Assembly (NCBI RefSeq): GCF_000626635.1
Contig: NZ_CP007451.1
Coordinates: 5,066,501-5,130,500 of the forward strand
Length of the DNA: 64,000 nucleotides
Origin: Draconibacterium orientale
GTDB lineage: Bacteria; Bacteroidota; Bacteroidia; Bacteroidales; Prolixibacteraceae
Direction of reading: 5' to 3'
How positions within the stretch are numbered: position 1 is the first letter of the stretch; each line of letters begins with the position of its first letter. The position numbers and the translations under genes are program-made. The notes below the pieces were generated by a model. It was not told the origin of the DNA. It made no database searches and saw only the letters and a program-made list of their open reading frames with translations. Positions 1 to 8,826 of this stretch are shown here, piece by piece.

Positions 1-645
1 TTCCACCTTCAATATATCTTCGCCGGCTGATGTACTGAAACGCAACTTGCTGTCGAACTTTACGGCAAAGCTCAGCGCATCTTTTTTATCAGCACTTAGT
101 TTCACCACCATAACCTGATCGGGATACGAAATAAAATATTCGCGTTTATAAGTTACACCATCTACCTGGTACGATGTGCTTGAAACCGCCTTGTCGATAT
201 CCAGCTCTCTGTAGTAATTCTCCGCATTTCCGTTGTGCTGAAAATCCAAAAACAAAGTACCCAGCGGCGCATACGATTGAGAATAGCTCCCCATCAGATG
301 GTGATTTAATTTATCTGCCAGTTCATAATCCTCGTTGGCCAGTGCCTCACGTATTTGGGGCACATATTTGTAGGCCTCCGGATTCATGTATGGATCAACC
401 GGCTCGCCCGACCAAAGCGTAATATCGTTCAGGTAAATTTTATCCGATTCCACACCACCAAAAACAGAAGCTCCCATTTTGCCGTTTCCGAGCACCAGGC
501 TTTCCTCAAAGTAGGATGCCGGTTTATCGTACCACAACACATGTGTAGAAGTCGCTTTTTCACGGGCAGGTTCGGTAGAGCACGACTGGCCTAAAACCAG
601 CAAACCAAGCAGCATAAAATTTAAAAGATGGTTGAGTTGATTCAT
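1..645 (-). CDS. GH95 family alpha-L-fucosidase-like lipoprotein, partial (3' end beyond the window)
   Basis: The first 215 codons of a minus-strand gene are open from an ATG at 645 to the window edge. Residues 1-22 (MNQLNHLLNFMLLGLLVLGQSC) form a lipoprotein signal with the lipid-accepting Cys22, so the protein is probably on the cell surface or periplasmic. From about residue 37 the text LWYDKPASYFEESLVLGNGK, then the GGV, LND and LWSGEP segments, matches the N-terminal beta domain of GH95 enzymes, which remove alpha-1,2-linked fucose (some act on galactose). The catalytic domain lies outside the window, so the substrate cannot be judged. It follows SusD on the same strand but two terminators and a possible promoter separate them, so it may be expressed partly on its own. 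Family call is fairly sure; specificity is inference. Confidence 0.85.
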   Translation of the reverse strand, partial: MNQLNHLLNFMLLGLLVLGQSCSTEPAREKATSTHVLWYDKPASYFEESLVLGNGKMGASVFGGVESDKIYLNDITLWSGEPVDPYMNPEAYKYVPQIREALANEDYELADKLNHHLMGSYSQSYAPLGTLFLDFQHNGNAENYYRELDIDKAVSSTSYQVDGVTYKREYFISYPDQVMVVKLSADKKDALSFAVKFDSKLRFSTSAGEDILKVE

Positions 646-690
646 AGGATAATTTATTTTCAGAGTAGTGAATATATTTTTTAATCGTGG

Positions 691-720
691 CAAGATACGA
701 AATTATTAAAGTCGCAAAAA
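691..720 (-). promoter_or_regulatory. Candidate Bacteroidota promoter for the GH95 gene
   Basis: On the minus strand a TTTTTG (715-720) is followed after 17 bases by TATCTTG (691-697), close to the Bacteroidota -33 TTTG / -7 TAnnTTTG pattern. It lies about 46 bp before the GH95 start and downstream of two terminators. Pattern match only. Confidence 0.35.
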
Positions 721-723
721 TGA

Positions 724-757
724 TAAAAAAAAGGCCCTGCGCAATTGCAGAGCCCAT
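724..757 (-). terminator. Stem-loop terminator between susD and the GH95 gene
   Basis: Read on the minus strand, GGCTCTGC, a short loop and GCAGGGCC form a GC-rich stem (one G-U pair) followed by a run of seven or more T. It is the second of two terminators in the gap. Confidence 0.7.
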
Positions 758-794
758 TAACCTATCCTTGTTTTTGAAAAAATAAATTCAGAAA

Positions 795-829
795 AAACAG
801 GGAGCCGGTTGGTTTAGTGCCGACTCCCT
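795..829 (-). terminator. Strong terminator directly after susD
   Basis: On the minus strand GGGAGTCGG pairs with CCGGCTCCC (9 bp, one G-U) and is followed by TGTTTTTT. It starts 15 bp after the SusD stop codon. Confidence 0.8.
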
Positions 830-843
830 TGTGGTATTAGGTA

Positions 844-2544
844 TTAGTTGGTTTGGGAATTTCCCTGGTTTGGTACCAACAGAGGATTGGCATTCAATGC
901 TCTTGTTGGAATTGGGAAAACTGTTTTATCTGATGAATCAGTTGGTTTATCCCACCATTCTTGTCCGTAACGCTCCCAGCGAACAAGATCTGTTCTGCGG
1001 TGACGTTCGCCTAAGAACTCACGACCAAGATCATCAACAAATTCATCTTCTGTTAATTTATCAAGATTTGCAGCATAACTTTGTTCTGCCCACATATCGG
1101 CAGGAAAGTTACGTTCACGTACTTCATCCAATAATTCAGCAGCCGCTGCTTTGTCGTTATTACGGAATTTACATTCAGCCAATGCATAATACATTTCAGC
1201 CAAACGAATTTCAGTTGCAGAGTTCGTTTGGAATAAATTTTTTGTAAGCGGCAACCATGGGAATTTTAAGAAACGTACCCCTGTGTTTTCTTCACCAGTA
1301 GTTACGTGTGAACCTTCGTCCCAGCGACCGTCAGGTTTTTCGGAAAAACGTCCACACTGATCAACATATGACAATGGTAAACCGGTGTACTCTTCAGTTC
1401 CTAAAATCATTTTAGTACTATCGAAACCGTATCCTTTTTCGTAATCGAATTCATATTGTTGTCCAATCAGGAAAAATCCTTTGCTGCTTCCGTCATTATC
1501 CGTTACTTCGAAAGGTTGTTTTCTCAGGTCACCATCAACAAATTTTTCGTAAGGTTTACCAAGTTTGTATGGATAAATATCACCTTCTAAATCTCGCGAT
1601 GGAGATAAAACGATACCGTTCCATCCCCCCCAGTCGTTATCCAACGAATAACGTTGCTGATAGTGCATCATAGCATTGTACATCCAGCCAAATTCGTAAA
1701 TATTTTTAGCATGCGGAAATTCCAGGATGTTTTCAGGAGAACGATAGCCGTTAACTCCCGAGCGGAATGGTCCGTTATAGGCAGGATCGAGTGAATACTC
1801 ACCATACTGTCCATCAATTACAGCCTGTGCATATTGAGCACATTCAGTGTATTTCGCAACACCGGTCCACGCCTCAGCATTCAAATACAAACGTACCAGC
1901 AAAGCTGCTGCACCACCTTGATCCCAACGTCCGGCACGGCCGTTTTTAGGCAATCCAGGCAATGCTTCTTTTAGTTCAGTTTCAATAAAAGAGAAAACTT
2001 CTTCAACTGATGACTGACCAACCACATCGTTTACGTTTGTAACAATCGGAATTTCCCTAAAAAAATCGATCAGGAAAAGATAGAACCATGCACGAAGTGT
2101 ACGCAATTCACTAATATGTTGTGCTTTGTCGGCTTCAGTTAAACCAAACGAAGGATAATCAAGCGCTGTGAAATCAGCAATAAACTGGTTACACTGCGCA
2201 ATTCCCTGGTAAGGGCCAACCCAGGCACCATAAACTACACCTTCATTATCGGTCCATTCGTGGCCATGCAAACGCACCCACTGACCACCGTCGTAACCAT
2301 GCTTTCCTTTTTGAGGCCAGGCAAAGTTATCTGCAGTCAACTCTTGTAACAACCAACGGTCGCCGTCCCATCCACACCAGTGACCATGTTCATATGGGCG
2401 CACCAGTGCAGCAATTATCGAATTCTTATCCTGATAGTAAATATCAGTCGTTAAGGTGTCAAAAACTTCCTCATCCAAATTTGTGCATGAAGGAGCTGCC
2501 AGAATTAAGACCAACAGCAAGTATATTATTTTTTTCATTTTCAT
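844..2544 (-). CDS. SusD/RagB family nutrient-binding outer-membrane lipoprotein
   Basis: The protein has 566 residues, normal for SusD. A lipoprotein signal ends in AAPSC with Cys20, anchoring it to the outer membrane. The alpha-helical TPR-type fold typical of the family is suggested by segments such as ELRTLRAWFYLFLIDFFREIP (about residues 145-165), and the C-terminal part ends in the usual RRTDLVRWERYG...FPIP pattern seen in SusD proteins. SusD sits as a lid over the SusC barrel and captures glycans at the surface. It lies 29 bp downstream of SusC on the same strand and ends at a strong terminator, so SusC and SusD are one transcript. The ligand cannot be read from sequence; the neighbouring GH95 suggests a fucosylated glycan (inference). 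Confidence 0.95.
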   Translation of the reverse strand: MKMKKIIYLLLVLILAAPSCTNLDEEVFDTLTTDIYYQDKNSIIAALVRPYEHGHWCGWDGDRWLLQELTADNFAWPQKGKHGYDGGQWVRLHGHEWTDNEGVVYGAWVGPYQGIAQCNQFIADFTALDYPSFGLTEADKAQHISELRTLRAWFYLFLIDFFREIPIVTNVNDVVGQSSVEEVFSFIETELKEALPGLPKNGRAGRWDQGGAAALLVRLYLNAEAWTGVAKYTECAQYAQAVIDGQYGEYSLDPAYNGPFRSGVNGYRSPENILEFPHAKNIYEFGWMYNAMMHYQQRYSLDNDWGGWNGIVLSPSRDLEGDIYPYKLGKPYEKFVDGDLRKQPFEVTDNDGSSKGFFLIGQQYEFDYEKGYGFDSTKMILGTEEYTGLPLSYVDQCGRFSEKPDGRWDEGSHVTTGEENTGVRFLKFPWLPLTKNLFQTNSATEIRLAEMYYALAECKFRNNDKAAAAELLDEVRERNFPADMWAEQSYAANLDKLTEDEFVDDLGREFLGERHRRTDLVRWERYGQEWWDKPTDSSDKTVFPIPTRALNANPLLVPNQGNSQTN

Positions 2545-2573
2545 AGTTTTTTCTTTTTATAAAAGCTTATGAA

Positions 2574-5500
2574 TTAAAACGATACCTGAACACCAATTGT
2601 ATAATTTCTTGTTACAGGATATACGTCCAGACTAAGAATACCCGGCTCCAATCCAGAACTAGCCACTGATGTTGGATCAAGCCCTGAGAATCCGGTGAGT
2701 GTGAATACATTTTTCACAGTTCCGTACACCCTTAAGTTGCGGATGTATTTGCTGAAAACTTTAGGCGACCAACCGATAGTGAGGTTGTCCAGTTTCAGGT
2801 AATCTCCATTTTCAAGGAAATAGTCACAAACTACCTTACCTGATGTAATTTCAGCATTTCGACCATAAGCATCTTTCAAGAGGTTTACTCCAGGCTCTGC
2901 TACCAAACCATAATACATTTGATAAGTATTCAGGATTTGATAATCAAAACGACCGGTAAAATGAAGCATCATGTCAAAATTCTTGTAAGTAAACGAGTTA
3001 CTCCAACCCAACTGTAAACGAGGAGCACCATGTCCGATGTATGTTTTATCGGTTTCTTTACCTTCAGAAGAAGCAATTACTTTCTCTGTTCCAACTTTTC
3101 CGTCTCTCCAGATCATAATTTTGCCTTCTTCGTTAACACCTGCATATTTATAGCCATAGAAACTACCAATTTCAGTGTCATCCTCAAGACGTTGCGCAGG
3201 ACCCGGGTTACCTGGAGAAGGCAGGTGATAACGATCCATATACCCTTTATTAAATGTACCGTTAGAGAACTTATCAAGCTGCGAACGGATATAAGAGGCC
3301 GTAACGTTTGTTCTATAAGTGAAATCCGCTTTATCAACCGCGTTCCAGGTTACTACCGCTTCAACACCTTTTGAGCTGGTAGAAGCAACATTGGTAAAGA
3401 TCTGGTCGTGAAGGAACGGAGGTAACGGTGCATCGTAGTTTGAAATAACGTCTTTACCCTTACGAATAAAGGCATCCAAACTTCCCGACAGTGTATTGTC
3501 GAACAAAGTAAAGTCAACACCAAGGTTATACGACAATTGTTTTTCCCATCTTAAGTCTGGGTTAGGGTTATTGGCAGGGCCATACACCTGAATCCACTCC
3601 CCCTCATCGTTTTGCCATCTTCCAAACCCTTGGTAACGAGCTAACGAAGAATAGCGACCAAATCCTGAACGACCTGTTTCACCGTAAGATAAACGTACTT
3701 TCAAGTCATCAACAAAGTTGGCGTCTTCTAACCACGACATTTTGGATAAACGCCAAGCTGCAGATGCGGATGGGAACATACCCCATTTATTCTGGGCACC
3801 AAACTTAGTGTTTCCTTCGTAACGCAACGATCCCATGAACAATAGTACATCGTCGAAATTATAGTTGGCACGGCCAAAGAAAGCAATTGTTTTTTCTCTT
3901 GATTTCCATGAGTCCATACCTAGACGACCTTCTTCCAGATTCCATTGACCTGCATCAAGGTTGTTGTATAAAAAAGCATCCGATGGGAAATCCATGTTTT
4001 CTGCCCAGAATCCTGTATTATTGAATTCCTGGTACGAATATCCACCCATCAATTTAATGTTGTGCTTGTCGATGGTAGTGTAATAGTTTGCAATCCACTC
4101 CAAAGTATTGTCTTCCCACTTTTCGTTGCTCTGACGAGCACGTCCTGTGCGGTTGTTGTCAACCGACTCTTTTGATGTTGAATAGTAATATTCCTGCCCT
4201 AGTTTATCGTGTTTCTGGCGGGCCAGTTTCAACTCGGTCGTTAAATTAGGCAACAGGTTAAGCTTCACGTTCATGTCGATAATCGAATACTCCTGATCAG
4301 CTCTGTTTATACGTTCTTTCAGGTCTTGAACAGGGTTGTAGGTAGCGTAACCATACATTCTATAATACCCGCCAGGTTCATTCTCATCGTAAACCGGAAT
4401 GGTTGGGTTCAATTTAACCGCTTGCTGGAATACACCATAGTTGGTATAATCTTCATCAGCATCTTTGTATGAAAGATTTCCTGATAATTCAAGAAAGCCG
4501 TCCAACGCAATTTGTTTGAAACTGGCACGTATACCTGTTTCTTTTCGTTGTGATGCAATATCGATAGCAGACTTGTCGCGGTAGTTAACCGAAACACGGA
4601 AAATGGTGTTATCAGTACCACCTGCAGCCGAAATAAAATGATTCTGACCAAAATTGTCTTTATTAATCAGTTGATCATACCAATCGGTACGTGCACCACG
4701 ATCAACATCTATTTCATGCGACAAGAATTCTTCAGGAGATAAAATATCTGGTTTTTTAGCAACTACATCATGATCAATGTAACTATCATAAGTAACAATG
4801 ACATCACCAGATTTACCTTGTTTTGTTTTAACAAGGATTACACCGTTTGCTGCACGCGAACCATAAATTGCAGCAGCCGCACCATCTTTAAGTACAGTCA
4901 TCGACTCGATGTCTTGCTGTGCAATATTTCTCAGGTCACCTCCAGGCATACCATCAATAATTATAAGCGGGCCGTTACCGGCATCGATAGAAGAAGCACC
5001 ACGCACCTGAATATCAGTACCACGGTTTGGATCGGCCGCTGCCACATTCGAGATAGAAACACCAGCGACTTTTCCATCAAGCATTTGAACAGGGCTGTTA
5101 AAAGCACCTTGTAACAAGTCTTTGCTTGAAACACTGGTTACAGCACTGGTAAGTTCTTTTTTCTGTAATGAACCATAACCAACTGCTACCACTTCCTCAA
5201 TACCTATTGCATCAGCTGCTAATTCCACATTAATGTGTGTTTGTGTTCCCACAATGATTTCCTGCGAAAGCATACCTACGAAAGAAAAAACAATAGTGCT
5301 CTCAGGTTTTACATCGTTTAATAAGAACTCACCATCAGGGTTCGTAACTGTTCCACGCGTTGTTCCTTTAATAAAAACTGTTGCTCCGGGTAATGGCATA
5401 CCATTTTGGTCGGTTACTTTACCTGAAACTGAGTTTTGCTGTACAGCTGAAGCTGGATTTTCTCCGTTCATTTCTCCAGGATACAGCATGATGTGCCTGT

Positions 5501-5834
5501 CGCGAACTACATACGATACAGATGTACCTTTGAACAACACATTCAAGCTTTCTTCGATGTCTTTCTCATTAAGGTTTACCGATATTTTTCGATTGATATC
5601 GATCAGTTCGGGACTGTAAGCGAAACGAAACTCCGACTGATTTTCAATCTCATCAAGAACGTCCACTACTTTTTTGTTACGCATCTCAAGCGTAAGTTTT
5701 GTCGATTGGCTGTAAACACTCGCACTTACGTGCATTAAGCCAATCATGAAAAATAGAATTGTTAGTTTCATAAGCTTTAAGCTTTTACTCCAAAAGGAAG
5801 GCATACCTCTTCCCTGGATTAGGATTTTTTTCAT
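2574..5834 (-). CDS. SusC/RagA family TonB-dependent outer-membrane transporter with STN domain
   Basis: A 1086-residue glycan importer. Visible in order: a hydrophobic signal segment (about 20-43), a secretin/TonB N-terminal (STN) domain (about 45-118, LTLEMRNKKVVDVLDEIENQ), a carboxypeptidase-like regulatory domain (136-207, SGKVTDQNGMPLPGATVFIK), the SusC signature IEEVVAVGYGSLQKKELTSA (212-231), a plug to about 335, and a TonB-type beta barrel to the C-terminus. STN-bearing transporters signal to a FecR anti-sigma factor when loaded; a FecR gene lies directly upstream, so trans-envelope autoregulation is likely. The start with MKKILIQGRGMPSFW is plausible because the hydrophobic signal follows it. 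Overall function is sure; substrate unknown. Confidence 0.95.
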   Translation of the reverse strand: MKKILIQGRGMPSFWSKSLKLMKLTILFFMIGLMHVSASVYSQSTKLTLEMRNKKVVDVLDEIENQSEFRFAYSPELIDINRKISVNLNEKDIEESLNVLFKGTSVSYVVRDRHIMLYPGEMNGENPASAVQQNSVSGKVTDQNGMPLPGATVFIKGTTRGTVTNPDGEFLLNDVKPESTIVFSFVGMLSQEIIVGTQTHINVELAADAIGIEEVVAVGYGSLQKKELTSAVTSVSSKDLLQGAFNSPVQMLDGKVAGVSISNVAAADPNRGTDIQVRGASSIDAGNGPLIIIDGMPGGDLRNIAQQDIESMTVLKDGAAAAIYGSRAANGVILVKTKQGKSGDVIVTYDSYIDHDVVAKKPDILSPEEFLSHEIDVDRGARTDWYDQLINKDNFGQNHFISAAGGTDNTIFRVSVNYRDKSAIDIASQRKETGIRASFKQIALDGFLELSGNLSYKDADEDYTNYGVFQQAVKLNPTIPVYDENEPGGYYRMYGYATYNPVQDLKERINRADQEYSIIDMNVKLNLLPNLTTELKLARQKHDKLGQEYYYSTSKESVDNNRTGRARQSNEKWEDNTLEWIANYYTTIDKHNIKLMGGYSYQEFNNTGFWAENMDFPSDAFLYNNLDAGQWNLEEGRLGMDSWKSREKTIAFFGRANYNFDDVLLFMGSLRYEGNTKFGAQNKWGMFPSASAAWRLSKMSWLEDANFVDDLKVRLSYGETGRSGFGRYSSLARYQGFGRWQNDEGEWIQVYGPANNPNPDLRWEKQLSYNLGVDFTLFDNTLSGSLDAFIRKGKDVISNYDAPLPPFLHDQIFTNVASTSSKGVEAVVTWNAVDKADFTYRTNVTASYIRSQLDKFSNGTFNKGYMDRYHLPSPGNPGPAQRLEDDTEIGSFYGYKYAGVNEEGKIMIWRDGKVGTEKVIASSEGKETDKTYIGHGAPRLQLGWSNSFTYKNFDMMLHFTGRFDYQILNTYQMYYGLVAEPGVNLLKDAYGRNAEITSGKVVCDYFLENGDYLKLDNLTIGWSPKVFSKYIRNLRVYGTVKNVFTLTGFSGLDPTSVASSGLEPGILSLDVYPVTRNYTIGVQVSF

Positions 5835-5864
5835 AGTTTTACATTGATTTAAATTATAACTTAA

Positions 5865-5916
5865 TTTACCGTTTGCCGATGGTAAATAAGGACCGGAAGT
5901 GTTGCCGCACTTTCGG
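5865..5916 (-). promoter_or_regulatory. Two stem-loops in the FecR-SusC gap
   Basis: TTTACC at 5865-5870 pairs with GGTAAA at 5881-5886, and CCGGAAGTG at 5893-5901 pairs with CACTTTCGG at 5908-5916 (one wobble). On the minus strand neither is followed by a T run, so they are not ordinary terminators for FecR. They could process or attenuate the transcript between the low-level regulators and the high-level transporter. The role is inferred. Confidence 0.35.
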
Positions 5917-5921
5917 TTTTT

Positions 5922-6923
5922 TTATCTCGACAATTCTCTTACTTTTTCGTCGTCTAGTTCAAATACAATTACATTTTTTTCTTGTTTAGTTTTAATTGGT
6001 GCTATCTTTTCCATAATCTCGATAATCTCGTCGAGCGGCTCGTTTTTAATGGTGAATGTGAAAGGAAAATCCTTCAACTCGTTGGCGTACTCAAACTCCT
6101 GATTGTATCTTTTCTCCAGGCGTTTTACCACCTCAACAAGTGGCTGATTGTAAATATTCAGAATGCCGTCTTTCCACGAGGTGAATTTCATTGTATTTAC
6201 CTCGCTAATCTTTAGTTGATTGTTTGATTTTACAAACGATGCCCTTTCTCCGGGGCTTAGAAAATACTGGAACGAAGCCACTTCTGCGCTTAAAAGCTGC
6301 ACTTTTCCCGATTCCAAAACCACGTCGATATTCTCCGATCCGGGATAAGCCTCCACATTAAATTTTGTTCCATGTACTTTAACCTGAATTTCGCCGCTGT
6401 TTACCACAAACGACAGATCTTCGTTTTTCTGCACTTCAAAATAGGCTTCTCCTTCCAGTTTTACGTCGCGGTTATTCGCTGCAAACAGGTTATTGTAGCT
6501 AATTTTCGATCCGGAGTTTAACCAAACCATCGAACCATCGGGCAGTTTCACTTTTGAAATCTGCCCGTTTTCTGCTTCAATTTCGGAGTACCAAATGTCG
6601 TTTTGTTTAGTTGATGAGAGCATGTAAGCTCCTCCCCCCAAACTCAGCACAAAAAAGAAGATGGCGGCAATCCGAACCATCAGGTTCACCTTATCTGAAT
6701 ACTGCCATCTTTTGAAACTTTTTTGTAACATCTGATCTTGAATATTCATCCAGCTTTGCTCACTTCCTTCAGGAAGCGGTTTATTTTGCTGGCTTTTATT
6801 CCAATCTAACTTAGAACTATTAAAAACTATGCGATTTTCTTTTTTTCGAATCCACTTCAACAATTGCACCTGCTCGCCTGCCGATGCTCTTCCTTCAAAA
6901 TATTTCTCTATTATCTCTTTCAT
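5922..6923 (-). CDS. FecR family anti-sigma factor
   Basis: 333 residues. The N-terminal 80 residues are cytoplasmic and sigma-binding by family analogy. A single membrane segment lies at about 82-103 (MVRIAAIFFFVLSLGGGAYM). The periplasmic FecR domain (about 115-215) shows the typical VKLPDGSMVWLNSGSKISY and LEGEAYFEV text, and a C-terminal DUF4974-like part (LVEVVKRLEKRYNQEF) follows. In this family the periplasmic part contacts the STN domain of the partner transporter, here the downstream SusC. It lies between the sigma factor and SusC on one strand, the standard regulatory order. Confidence 0.93.
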   Translation of the reverse strand: MKEIIEKYFEGRASAGEQVQLLKWIRKKENRIVFNSSKLDWNKSQQNKPLPEGSEQSWMNIQDQMLQKSFKRWQYSDKVNLMVRIAAIFFFVLSLGGGAYMLSSTKQNDIWYSEIEAENGQISKVKLPDGSMVWLNSGSKISYNNLFAANNRDVKLEGEAYFEVQKNEDLSFVVNSGEIQVKVHGTKFNVEAYPGSENIDVVLESGKVQLLSAEVASFQYFLSPGERASFVKSNNQLKISEVNTMKFTSWKDGILNIYNQPLVEVVKRLEKRYNQEFEYANELKDFPFTFTIKNEPLDEIIEIMEKIAPIKTKQEKNVIVFELDDEKVRELSR

Positions 6924-7050
6924 GTTGTAATCTGACAGGAGTACACATAAAGTGAAAAAACCCTACCTGTTTTTTTAATAAATTTGTTTTAAACGATTTT
7001 GCCTATCAACTGAACTGTTGATTTTCAACGAACTGCAAATAGCCAAACTA

Positions 7051-7647
7051 CTATTTTTCGAGCAGCATTGTTACTAGAATAATAAGTGTCGGGTATTGGT
7101 CAATCAATTTTTTCCGGATTTGTTCTTTGGCTTTAGCAATATGCTTTTCCACCATTTTTATGCTGATTCCCATTTCCTCGGCTACCTCTTTTTGCTTTCG
7201 TCCTTCAATTTTACAGAGCTTAAACACCTGTTTCATTTTATCGGGCAGCTCATCCACCGCAACCTGAAACGACTCGACAAGTTGCTCCTCCAGGCTTTTT
7301 TCTTCTTTGCCCAAAAAGTCGATTTGATATAAATACTGCAGTTCGCTCACTTCTTCAATATCAACTGAAGAAGTGGTTTTTTCCAGCTTTTCATTGCGTA
7401 AAAAATTCAGGCAGTTGTTGCGCAGAATGACAAAAAGGTAACTTTCTATTGAACGGTCAGTTTTTATCGAATGACGTTTTTCCCAAAACGTAATAAAGGT
7501 TTCCTGTATGAGGTCTTCAACTTTGTTATCGTCAGCAACAAATAGTTTGCAATATCCTTTTAAACGCGGGTAAAGAATTTGGAATACATCTTTAAATACG
7601 GAGGGATTTCCTTTCTTAAGTTGTACCTTAGTTTGAATGTCGAACAT
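7051..7647 (-). CDS. ECF-type RNA polymerase sigma factor (Bacteroidota sigma-70 family 1)
   Basis: 198 residues. Region 2 is seen at about 25-95, with VEDLIQETFITFWEKR (43-58) as the core-binding and -10 recognition part; region 4 lies at about 133-185 with a helix-turn-helix (QKEVAEEMGISIKMVEKHIAKAKEQIRKKL). It is the first gene of the sigma-FecR-SusC-SusD series and is held by the FecR protein until the STN domain signals ligand. The N-terminal start at MFDIQTKVQ is accepted because region 2 begins soon after; no alternative upstream start is evident. Function sure, regulon unknown. Confidence 0.93.
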   Translation of the reverse strand: MFDIQTKVQLKKGNPSVFKDVFQILYPRLKGYCKLFVADDNKVEDLIQETFITFWEKRHSIKTDRSIESYLFVILRNNCLNFLRNEKLEKTTSSVDIEEVSELQYLYQIDFLGKEEKSLEEQLVESFQVAVDELPDKMKQVFKLCKIEGRKQKEVAEEMGISIKMVEKHIAKAKEQIRKKLIDQYPTLIILVTMLLEK

Positions 7648-7726
7648 TTATAAAATTAGTTAGTTAGGCTCCACAAAATAAATAAAATTATTAATACAGA
7701 ATCCCTTGCGTCAGATTTTAGAAAAC

Positions 7727-7757
7727 AAAAAAAGCCCTGCAAAATTGCAGAGCCTTT
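7727..7757 (-). terminator. Terminator after korB
   Basis: On the minus strand GGCTCTGC, a short loop and GCAGGGCT are followed by seven T. The stem is nearly the same as the one at 724-757, showing a re-used terminator sequence. Confidence 0.75.
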
Positions 7758-7776
7758 CATTATTTTGGTTTAACTA

Positions 7777-8823
7777 TCAAATACATTTTTTACCTGATCC
7801 GTTCGGATTTCCGGTTACTTCCCAGGTATTTCCCGAGTTTAATAACTCATCAACACAAGTCACTTTACGCGTTTGCTGTACTTCTTTAATCTGTGCTTCC
7901 ATTTCCACATCGTAAACAGGAGCAGGTACGGCACGAATTACACCAAATGCAACCGGAAAATCGGGCAAAGCCATATTGATTAGTGCCAAATGCAGCATTG
8001 GATCAACTTCCATTGCATCGTGAACGAGGATGTCATCCTGGGTCACTCCGTTTTCACCAATCTTAACCACTTTAAGTTTACCATTCTCGAATACCAAACC
8101 CTTTTCGTTTTCAGCTCCAAAAAGCATTGGTTTTCCATGTTCCAGAATCAATTGTCGGTCGGCACGGTGATTAGGATCGGTAATCTCATTATGAATACCG
8201 TTGTTAAAAATCACACAGTTTTGAAGCACCTCAACCACAGATGTTCCTTTGTGCTCAGCTGCTTTTTCGAAAATCGACTGACTCAGTTTCAGATTTCCGT
8301 CGATTGAACGGGCATAGAATGAACCCCGTGCTCCAATCACCAGTTGTCCGGGGATGAATGGATCTTCAACAGTACCAAATGGCGATGTTTTACTTACAAA
8401 ACCACGGTCGGAGGTTGGCGAGTACTGCCCTTTGGTCAAACCATAAATACGGTTATTGAACAGCACCACATTTAAATCAATATTGCGTCTGATCAGATGA
8501 ATAAAGTGGTTACCGCCAATAGCCATCGAGTCACCGTCGCCGGTCATTACCCAAACACTCAGTTCAGGGTTCGCAGCTTTCACTCCCGATGCAACGGCAG
8601 TTGCCCTACCGTGAATGGTGTGAAAACCAAAAGTATTCATGTAGTAAGGAAAACGCGACGAACAACCAATACCCGAAATTACGGCAAATTTCTCCTTCGG
8701 AATGCCCATTCCGGCCATGGTGCGTTGTACGGCATTAATAATAGCAAAGTCGCCACAGCCTGCACACCAGCGTACTTCGTTCTCGCTTTTAAAATCTTTG
8801 ATTGTATATTTTACATCAGTCAT
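7777..8823 (-). CDS. korB: 2-oxoacid:ferredoxin oxidoreductase, beta subunit (KorB-like)
   Basis: 348 residues. The thiamine-diphosphate subunit of a 2-oxoacid:ferredoxin oxidoreductase, which oxidatively decarboxylates 2-oxoglutarate (or a related acid) to the CoA ester and reduces ferredoxin. WCAGCGDF with Cys20 and Cys23, GIGCSSRFPYY (about 51-61), and the TPP/Mg motif GDGDSMAIGGNH (95-106) followed by NNRIYGLTKGQYSPTS are all intact. It starts 3 bp after the korA stop on the same strand, so the two are translated together. The 2-oxoglutarate assignment follows from the fused gamma-alpha partner; pyruvate or branched-chain acids are not excluded. Confidence 0.9.
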   Translation of the reverse strand: MTDVKYTIKDFKSENEVRWCAGCGDFAIINAVQRTMAGMGIPKEKFAVISGIGCSSRFPYYMNTFGFHTIHGRATAVASGVKAANPELSVWVMTGDGDSMAIGGNHFIHLIRRNIDLNVVLFNNRIYGLTKGQYSPTSDRGFVSKTSPFGTVEDPFIPGQLVIGARGSFYARSIDGNLKLSQSIFEKAAEHKGTSVVEVLQNCVIFNNGIHNEITDPNHRADRQLILEHGKPMLFGAENEKGLVFENGKLKVVKIGENGVTQDDILVHDAMEVDPMLHLALINMALPDFPVAFGVIRAVPAPVYDVEMEAQIKEVQQTRKVTCVDELLNSGNTWEVTGNPNGSGKKCI

Positions 8824-8826
8824 TGC

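Noticed and set aside
831-1247. Plus-strand open frame of 138 codons
   Set aside because: Antisense to susD, with no family likeness.
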